DNA of 64,000 nt from Siphonodentalium dalli (Eukaryota > Mollusca > Scaphopoda > Gadilida > Siphonodentaliidae): positions 31,624,342 through 31,688,341 of the forward strand of contig CP136069.1 in the NCBI GenBank assembly GCA_032622095.1. Direction: 5' to 3'. The notes beneath the pieces were generated by a model, which worked only from the letters and a program-made list of their open reading frames with translations, did not search any database and was not told where the DNA came from. The position numbers were made by a program, and so were the translations under genes. Position 1 is the stretch's first letter; every line of letters starts with the position of its first letter. Shown here in pieces: positions 1-9,800 of this stretch.

Positions 1-162
1 AATGTACATGTTCCAGAATGTTTAAAGACATTGTCACTATAAAACACCTGATGTAGATTCGTTTTTAATAACCTTCTTTATAGCTCATGATTTATTATAT
101 GACTGATAACAAAAATACCCACAGACTCTTAAAGACTACCTATTTGGTCTTGACTGTTCACC

Positions 163-404
163 CAGGCCTGAGAATAAGGTGCCTGTTATTTGCAGAATGA
201 AGTTCCTTGAGGGTGAATTTAGTGACGCTATCCCGCATAGTGGCTAGCATCACTAAATTCACCTTCTGGTGACCTCATTCTTCTTAGGCTTCATCTTCTC
301 AGAGGGTGAATTTGGTGATGCTAGACTGGTATGCGGGATAGTGTCACTAAATTCACCCTCTGGGACCTCATTCTACAAATGACAGGCACACTAAACTCAG
401 GCTT
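163..404. mobile_element. Family B hAT-type MITE (long-end variant, partial)
   Basis: Palindromic core GAATGAGGTCCCC-AGAGGGTGAATTTAGTGA in both orientations, ending CACTAAACTCAGGCTT. This variant has CAAGCCTGAGTTTAGTGTGC ends. Target duplication not found. Confidence 0.8.
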
Positions 405-420
405 CATGAACATCTCCATT

Positions 421-674
421 CAAGCCTTGAAATAGTGTGCTTGTCATTTGCAGAATGAGGTCCCCAGAGGGTGAATTTAGTGATGCTACCCCGCATAGCG
501 GGTTAGCATCACCAAATTCACTCTCTGGTAACCTCATTCTGCTGAGTTGTTAGCAGAATGAGGTCCCCAGAGGATGAATTTGGTGATGCTAGCCTGCTAT
601 GCGGGGTAGCATCACTAAATTCACCCTCTGGGGACCTCATTCTGTAAATGACAGACACACTATTTCAAGGCTTG
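421..674. mobile_element. Family B hAT-type MITE, complete, double hairpin
   Basis: Starts CAAGCCTTGAAATAGTGTGC and ends with its inverse, CACACTATTTCAAGGCTTG. Two internal hairpins. Flanked by perfect 8-bp target duplications TCTCCATT (413-420, 675-682), which places it in the hAT superfamily. Confidence 0.93.
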
Positions 675-721
675 TCTCCATTATTTGTTGTAATTTCTAA
701 CTTTTCTATTTTCATGCGCAG

Positions 722-829
722 CTGATATAGGAAAGACATCTGATAGAATGAATGATTATAAAAAAATTATAGGAACACTGAAACTGCCGAAAACTAGCTT
801 TGGATCAAATCAGAAGAAGGAAGTTGCAG
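722..829 (+). CDS. INPP5E: INPP5E exon a (window exon 1)
   Basis: Acceptor ATGCGCAG precedes it and donor GCAG/GTGTGT follows. It reads [20 protein letters not shown] and continues to [17 protein letters not shown]. The 'R..DY..I...L.LP' pattern is the helix that precedes the GDLNF motif in INPP5E. A hAT MITE ends 47 bases upstream of the exon. Phase is 2 in and 1 out. Confidence 0.75.
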
Positions 830-3800
830 GTGTGTATAAGTTTTCTCTTTTTTAAAGAGAATTAGCCTTAGTATTGTGAATATTAAAGATGCCTAATCCG
901 AATTAACACTCCCAAATTACTATTTATTTGGCTTCATGCAGCTTCAGGGGTAAAAAATATGTGATTTGAGTTGAGGAACCCACCCATCAAAGCTCAAGAG
1001 TGATCAGATATCGATTTTTAAAATCTACTATCTTTCACCACTGGTTCTTTTTGACGGCCTGGCCAAAAGTCAACGAGATGACGGTCTCTGACCAAATTGT
1101 GGATGAAGATGGATAACTCTAAAATCAAGTGGCTTTGGATATTAGACATGACCTAATATTGTTGAACAAAATGTTGATAAATAACAGGTTTTGGGCAATA
1201 GTTGACTGCGGTTAGAATTATTTTTGGGCAATTAATTTATTCTGATAACTGAAGCGGCCTTTCATAAAATTTTGTTGTTGGAATCTGATGATATGGGGAC
1301 CTTCAAATCAGATTTAGTACCTTTAATATCATAATATATAATATATCTCTGTTGGTCAGGATAAACCCCGTTAACCAATTATTTTAACCCTTTCTATTCT
1401 AAATACTCAATGACAAGTAGTTCTCTTAGGAAATGTTCAGATAATAAATACAACAATGTTCTTTGTTGAACTTAATATCTGAACATATCCCACCACTGAA
1501 TATGAATCACTCATGCATTATCATTTCATCTGGCTGTCGTCTTTTCATATATCCTTAACCCTTTACCCAACAAACCGGCCAAAACCGGCCAAATAAAGCT
1601 TCAACAGCCTAAAATATCTTCGGTCTGTCTCAATAGAACCATACAAATATGGATATCATTGGAACCGGCTCCTTGACCACATTGTGATAGTTACAGTTAT
1701 GCCCTGTGCCAATGCATTATCTTATATATGCGAGTCGACCATAGGTCGCCTCGCATATATAAGAGAATGCATTGGCCTAAAAAAAATCTTTTTTTAACAC
1801 TTTTTACCATTTTTTCTTACATTCTTTAACAATTTTATAATTTTTAATGTGTTAAGCCAATGCATTCTCTTATATATGCGAGGCGACCTATGGTCGACTC
1901 GCATATATAAGAGAATGCATTGGCACAGGGCCGTTCTGTTGGGTAAAGGGTTAAAGGCCCATTTCATTTTCGAGTCACTGATTTTTTTTATGGTTCCTTG
2001 ATTCGCTATTTTAATAAGAATCTATGCCATAAAATATGATTAAAATACTATAATTCATCACCATTTGGAACGTCAGTGTCCCAGAAGATGCCCATAGAGT
2101 AATAGAAAATAGTTGAAATCATATAAACATTTCCCCCATTGCGGCTCCCAGAATGCAACAGAATTCAAACTCAGATATATAGTTATTCCCTTTCCATTGA
2201 AAATATTATACTTTGCAGTAAATCCAGATAAAACTTAAAACACAGAAAACATGTTGGTATCTCAACAAAAACAATATGTTCACAGTTTGTTAGTTGATAA
2301 TGTTTTGGAGCTTCCTCTTTCAAATGGTATATAATATGGCATATATTTTATACGGGGGTTCAAAAATTAAGTGGGCCTTTAACATCCCTCCAAATGAATA
2401 ATAGACCATTCCAATGTATACTTTTATAGTCGAATGGGAGAATCCATTTAGTATAGAAAGGGTTGAACTAGGCTCCTGCGAATATTCGATATTCGATTCG
2501 AAAGTCAAATTCGATTCGAATTCGAGTCGAAATTGCCAACTCGAAATTTTGAATATACTATGACGGAAAAGTAGGCTGTTTCAGGACAAGTACACATGTC
2601 GATCTTAGCTGTTTGTGGCATTTAATTCCAGAAAATTATGTATATATGCACATTAAAATTCTTATTGTATATAGCCAACAATTAGCCACGATAGGACAAC
2701 TAAATACGTCTGAATTATATAGCTTTAAAATGGTAGCAAAAGCTAGCAGATAGCCAATGGACCGACGACGCAGTAAATTATAATACCTATGAGACTGGGC
2801 AACCGATAGCGTTATCCATCGTCTATTCAATTCCGCGTTGTGTAATATGGGTGAGAATGTAAACAACACATGTTCCTGGTGTTGAAAAGTGCATTTTGTC
2901 ACTTCTCTTTTGAAGTTGACTTTCAGTTTCAGAGTTTTCTTTTACAATGGACAAAATTTAAACATGATAAAGCTGCAGGCACGTGTGATGAATGCAACAT
3001 GCATGGTGTATAAATCGCAAGCATCTGGGACAATGACCCATCTATGGAATCATCTGTTCAAGAAGCATCAACCAATACATGAAGGGGCTACACTGCGACT
3101 GTTGTTGCGTCTTCAAGTTTATAACAACGGGTGTTTCCGAATGCCGATATGCAATTTTGCATGTACATGCAAACTGTAGAAATTTCGTGTGATTTTAGTT
3201 TGATAATCCGTTTAGTGGTAATATATTAATCGTTGTGATGGCCGCATGGACGTTTTAATCTGCTTTGTTTTCTTGACAATTATAAATTGGAGTTAATAGT
3301 ATATCAAACTTCATGCATGTAGTTCATAGAACGTTTCACAAATAATCTAATCGTTGACAAAACATACCTAATTGAGAATGTAACACACAGATATGATTCG
3401 ATTCAATATTCGATTCGATTTCGTGAATTCGATTCGATATTCGATTCGATCAAAATATCCAATTCGCAGGACCCTAGGTTGAACCAAATTGTTCCCTGTA
3501 TAGAAGCATTTTGTAACTATGTATTATCTGTACAAGTTTCTGATAACACTCAAGTACAATCATTTTGTGTGTTGCTACTGGTAACGTAATCTCGTCCATT
3601 ATTTTACAGATGATGTGACGTCAAAGTTTGACTGTGTGTTCTGGTTGGGTGACCTTAACTTCCGAATTGAACGACAGCTACGGACGACAGTCGAGGAACT
3701 AGTCCACTACCTCTATTCACAGGAACATCCTGATTACGATTATCTGCTGAAAGAAGACATGCTGACGAGGTTACTCACAGAAGGTCAGATTCATAAAACA

Positions 3801-6800
3801 AATCATTTGAAGATTTATCTAGTATTCATGACATCGAGTTATTTGCAGAGTGAGGTTCCCAGAGGGTGAATGTAGTGATGCTATCCTGCAAATTCACCCT
3901 CTGGGGAACCTGATTCTGCATGACCTTGTCTGCTATGGGAGGCATAGACTCAGATTGAAGTTCTCAAATGGTGAATATTGTGATGTACACCCATTGGGAA
4001 CCTCGATTATGCAATGTGTCGTCTGCCAATTTGGGGATATAGAGAAACTAAACTAAAAAAAATAGAATCTTTGTGAAGAAGTTTCTATAAAATTTGATGA
4101 TAAAGAAATTTCCAGAGAAGATGAGGCCTAAGCAGAATGAGGTCCCCGGAATGTGAATTTAGTAATGCCAGCCCACTATGTGGGATAGCGTCACTAAATT
4201 CACCCTCTGGTGACCTCATTCTGCAAATGACTGACACACTAAACTCAGACTTGACTGACGTCAAAAGACACCTATCAAAATTATGTCTTTGGCCTTCGTT
4301 CAAGAATTTTTATTATTTTATCGACATTTTGATGTAATCCTATGCATGTATACAAATAATTAAACTTGTCTTCATTTTCAATTCAGTGCCAGTATGATCA
4401 TGAATGTCCATGTATCTCTAAATGGGGCCCTTTTTTTCTTCAGGGGAATGTTTCAGTGACTTCCAAGAGGGCAGAATCAAATTCAAGCCAACTTATAAAT
4501 TTGACTTCAATACAGATAAATATGATACATCTACTAAGAACAGAATACCTGCATATACGGTGAGTTCACATTATATTACACACCTGTGGTTGTATTCTCA
4601 GTATATAAGCTGGATCCTTATACGGTGAGTTCACATTATATTACACGTCTGTGGTTGTATTCTCAGCAAGGCTTGAAATAGTGTGTCTGTCATTTGCAGA
4701 ATGAGGTCCCCAGAGGGTGAATTTAGTGATGCTACCCTGCATAGCAGGCTAGCATCACCAAATTCACCCTCTGGGGACCTCATTCTGCAAATGACAGACA
4801 CCCTATTTCAAGGCTTGGCAATGTAAACAAAAGTTTTGGTCACAATTTATAAATCTTTTGACCAATGACTGGTCATAGTAGAAATGATTGATTAATGAAA
4901 TGAAATTCAATAACAGTTTAGTGAATATTGTTGGAATATCATGTAACATCCATGGTTATTACAGGAAATATAATAAACAGACTTTATTGGAGTCCGACTG
5001 GTAAGAGTGTGCTGTTTTGTGTAGTTTGTTATTTGCAGTGAAACAACAAATTCACCCTCTGGGGACCTCATTCTGCTTACACCTCAGCAGAATGAGGTTC
5101 CCAGAGGGTGAATTTGGTGATGCTAGCCCGCTATGCGGGGTAGCATCACTAAATTCACCCTTTGGGGACCTCATTCTGCAAATGACAGACACACTATTTC
5201 AAGGCTTGATTACACGTCTGTGGTTGTGTTCTCAGTATATATGCTGGATCCATTGAAGTTGGAATTTTTAGTCAAGTTTTTTCAAAAACTCAACTTATGC
5301 ATTGGCGAGGTCGGTAGGCGGGTTGGCATCTTGGCTTCCGGTCGGGTGCGATAACATTAGTGCAATAACTCAAACGTCAACCGATTTCATTCATATTTGG
5401 TATATGGGTCTGTTGCAACAATATCTTGAATGAGTTCGAAAACCAGGTTTGTCAAATCTTTTATAATAATAATTATATTTGTATAGTGCTTATCCCCAAT
5501 ATGAGAGTTATGGGACTTAATTTTTCTATTTTTAGCGATTTTTATGGTTTGCGACCATTAGCGCGATAACTCAAACAAACTTTGACAGATTTCAATGATA
5601 TTCGGTATATGAGTCTGGGATCACCTCTAGATGGGATCTTTTGAATTAAAACAATTTTCAATGAAAAACATGGCCGCTGGCTGTCATTTTGGATTTCACT
5701 CTTTGTATGACTACATCCTTTAGCACACCTTACAGGTCACATTACGTTTCCCAAAATTTGTGAAAAAAAACATGGCTGCTGATGCACACCCCTTGTTTTT
5801 TCTACAGTGGAATTTGGTATGTACAAATACAAAAGAAAATATAGGCAGAATATTAATAAATGTACACACTCTATTTACTCTAGCTTGCACATTCTACATA
5901 CAGGCACAGCAGCTTGCATTCAGAACTTACAAACAATGCAAAGAACTAGATCGGGACATGTCCTGACTTAGGCTTGTTCACACACTGGGGGAACCAGTCA
6001 GGCATATTTGCAGGAATTGACTTAAATGTCATCGATGTGCTAAATATGAAGTATAAACTATGTGTAGAATTTACAGTTACTAGTATATGTGGGCAATCCC
6101 CGAGGCCTGCACATCTATTTAGTACCATGGGAACCTGTGCACCTGCGATTATGAGGTCCGTTCGACTTTTTGTAGTGGAGCTCTACCTCTTTTTCGACTT
6201 AGAAGTTTTTGCAATATGCACGATTTTGTCCGAGCTTTTATTCCTACATTTTCCAGAAATTTTCTTTTAAACTTGGTACATATATTTAGTATCTTGGGAA
6301 CTTAGGCCAAACAAAAAAATGATATTTGATTCTCAGGCATTTTTTTTGGAAAATCAATGCGGAATTGAGGGTTTTATTTTTATTTTTTTCTGCCCACCGA
6401 CTGTTCGATATTTGAAACATAACTAATTTCCGTGTGAGAGCTCACTAAACTCAGGTTTGGTTTTAATGGATTCTAATAAACTGCACCATGAATGAAATTC
6501 CTTTCGGTATCAAGGTCTTTCCAACTTTAATGTATTTCAGGATAGAATACTCTTTAGATCAAAAACGAAGAATACAGTATCTTGCTTCCACTATGATGCT
6601 GTCATGTCTGTTAAAGTCTCAGACCATAAGCCAGTATACGCCATCTTCGAAACAGTCATCAAACCGTTAACGGGAGACAGGTAGGTTCCACTATGATGCT
6701 GTCATGTCTGTTAAAGTCTCAGACCATAAGCCGGTATACGCCATCTTCGAAACAGTCATCAAACCTTTAACGGGAGACAGGTAGGATTTGGTTTACTCTT

Positions 6801-9800
6801 TATTACTTGCGCCAGTCCATGCTGGACGCAAGTAATGTTTTCGGTGCGGATCTTTGTCTGTTGTCTGTCCTTCCGTGAATATCTTACGTCATACCGGAAG
6901 TACATACTGTAAAGAATGCACACGGAATAATATGAAATGGTTGCATCAATTGTAATTTAAATCAACATATATACTTAATTTGCATTGTTATCTGGTTTTA
7001 TTTTGGTTATAAATCGTTCATAAATGAACAATATTGAATGATTTCTTTCTGGAAACTGATCAAGACGCGATGACATCATGACGCACATCAGGACGTCACA
7101 AGCTACATGGGCGCGCAAAACACCAGACATGATCGCGTCGATGTCCAGACAGCTGAGACCCGTATTGCACGGGCAGGCTAAACCATTCTAACCGCCAACA
7201 ACTTCGTGTTCTATTATTATAAATATATATATACTGCATGAAAATAGTACTGCCCATTAGAAGACTATGTTATGTAACTTGAAACACGGGAAATGTGTTT
7301 AGATCATGTCTAAAAGATGCACGCGGAATAGTTTTTTTTTTCGCAGAGACAGTGAGGTGCGAACATATTTTTGGAAAGTTTCTTTGAAGTTCAAAACATT
7401 TTCGAAAGATCATGGTACATATAAATCATGTCCGGCCAAACAGTCGAGCGCGTGGTTCAATTGAGAAACAATTGCACTGAAAAATGTGAATGTTGAAACA
7501 TACGGATTATTAAATGCCTTATTAATTAACTGGGAAAACAACCTTTCTCATTTTCAACGCAATAGACATTTTGATGATATGTTCCCGAAGACTGTATAGA
7601 TCAGTCGCTATAAGGGCATGCTCACATTGACACACTGTTCGCGTGGTCGCGTGTCTTTTATTTATTTGTGTCGGTATTTGTAACTTACTTGTGCTATGAC
7701 ATACACGCTTGACATCATTCTAGTCAAACTAGTAATTTAACCCAATTGGTATATAATATATATTAGCATCATCGGCAATCAATCATCTTCACACCCTTCA
7801 TGTAAACGATGTCTCTATTGTTCTATAAATATGTCAAACAACTCCTACGTATCATTAGTGTAATAGATCAACTTGAAATAGTCTGTCCGTGTACACAAAT
7901 ATTTCAACAATGAATGAACTGAGATTTGATATCTAGATTTGTTTTTATCGATCTCTCAAACGAGGAGCCAACACCCGTGGTTCAAAGTGGTGTTGGTAAG
8001 ACAAAACAAAACATGTCAAATGTGTGATGTGCGCTAGTATAGGCAGCTCCAGTGAGTGCATTCTAGTTTACTAAATGGATTCTCCCAACCCAGTTATAAA
8101 ATTATATATTGGAATGGTCTATTATTCATTTGAAGGGGTTTTCAGGAAAAGTAAGCAGACAGATAATACAAGTGCAGAAGGAGTTCTATTTATTGGAGGT
8201 AAATGTTCAGATAATAAGTTCAACAAACCTTGAACTTATTATCTGAACATTTCCTAAGGGATAACTCCTACTCAAAGAGTATTTGGTTTAGTATAGAACT
8301 ATGTGCCAGTAAATCCAGCATAAGTCGGGGTTCCTTTGATGGTGCACATCTTTTTAGCTGTGATCAAATCTCTATCTGGCATAATATTGTGCAGGAAAAT
8401 ATACTATTAAAGCAATTATGGAAATTTCCTTCAAAATATCACTTCCTGGTTTTCACAATTCAACTACTTTTTATAGATTTAATTGAGTTTTTAGAAATAT
8501 TTTATTCTGTTCAAAAATACGTCACTTAATTCTGAGGTACAACTTATCTCCCTTTGAACGTCAACAGTAGTATAGTTCAGAAAAGATGTCTAGTTCACTA
8601 TAAATGCACAAATATGGTGCAGAATATTCGTAGAATGAGGTCCCAAGAGGGTGAATTTGGTGATGCTACAGTGCACAGTGGGCTAGCATCACCAAATTCA
8701 TCATCTGGGGACCTTATTCTGCATGGCCTCGAACACAGATCTAAGTTCCCAGATGGTGAAGATTGTGATGTGCACCCATTGGGCACCTCGATTATGCATT
8801 GCATATATCACCTACCAATTTGGGTTTATGGAGAAAAAAAAAGAAAGAAACTTTCTAAAGAAGTCAAACTTTCTAAAGAAACTAAATAAGATTGTTAATT
8901 TGATAATAAAGATATTAAGTAGAATGAGGTCCTCAGAGGGTGAATTTAGTGATGCTAGCCTCTGGGGAGCTAATTCTGCAAATATTCGGTACTATATTTT
9001 GAGACCTGGTTCCAAACCTGGCGTAAATTTGCATATAATCCAGATAAACCAGGGTATGGAATTTATTTTAAACTTGTATTTTCAGCTACAGACTGCCACT
9101 AGCTGCAGGCCATTTTGACAGATCAGTGTACATGGAAGGTAAGAGATTAAGATTACTTCTAGTAATGATGGATGGGGAGTAGACTTGAGGCATCAATGGA
9201 AAAAATTAACAGTGTGCATGAAGCCTGAGTTTAGTGTGCCTGTCATTTGCAGAATGAGTCTCCCAAAGGGTGAATTTAGTGATGCTATCCCGCACAGTGG
9301 GCTAGCATCACCAAATTCACCCTCTGGGGACCTCATTCTGCATGGCTTCATCTGCTATGGGAGAATAGACTCAGATTGAAGTTCCCAAATGGTGATGAAC
9401 ACCCATTGGAAACCTTGATGAGGCCACAATAAAAAAATTGATAGATTTCATCCACTTTTTTTTATAAGGTGGGGGGACCCTCTGAGGACCTCATTCAGTA
9501 TAAATAATAAGGCGGAATCGGGGGTCGAACTATCAATTGCTCAATGCATTGATGGAAACATCAGCATGTCCAATAAATTATTTGTATAATGATATTTGTT
9601 ATGGGGGAAACAGGAAGACAGCCCGGCAGGGCTATGTTCCCCCCCAGCAATATACTGAATTATTCTAGTTATATGTTTAAATTATTGTACTATTCATATG
9701 TATATTGTAAATAAAATTATCCTATCCTCTCCTATTAACCAATTTATCTGTCGCAATGTTACCCTGGAAAGATATGGGCATTACCTGTACCTCTCTCTGA

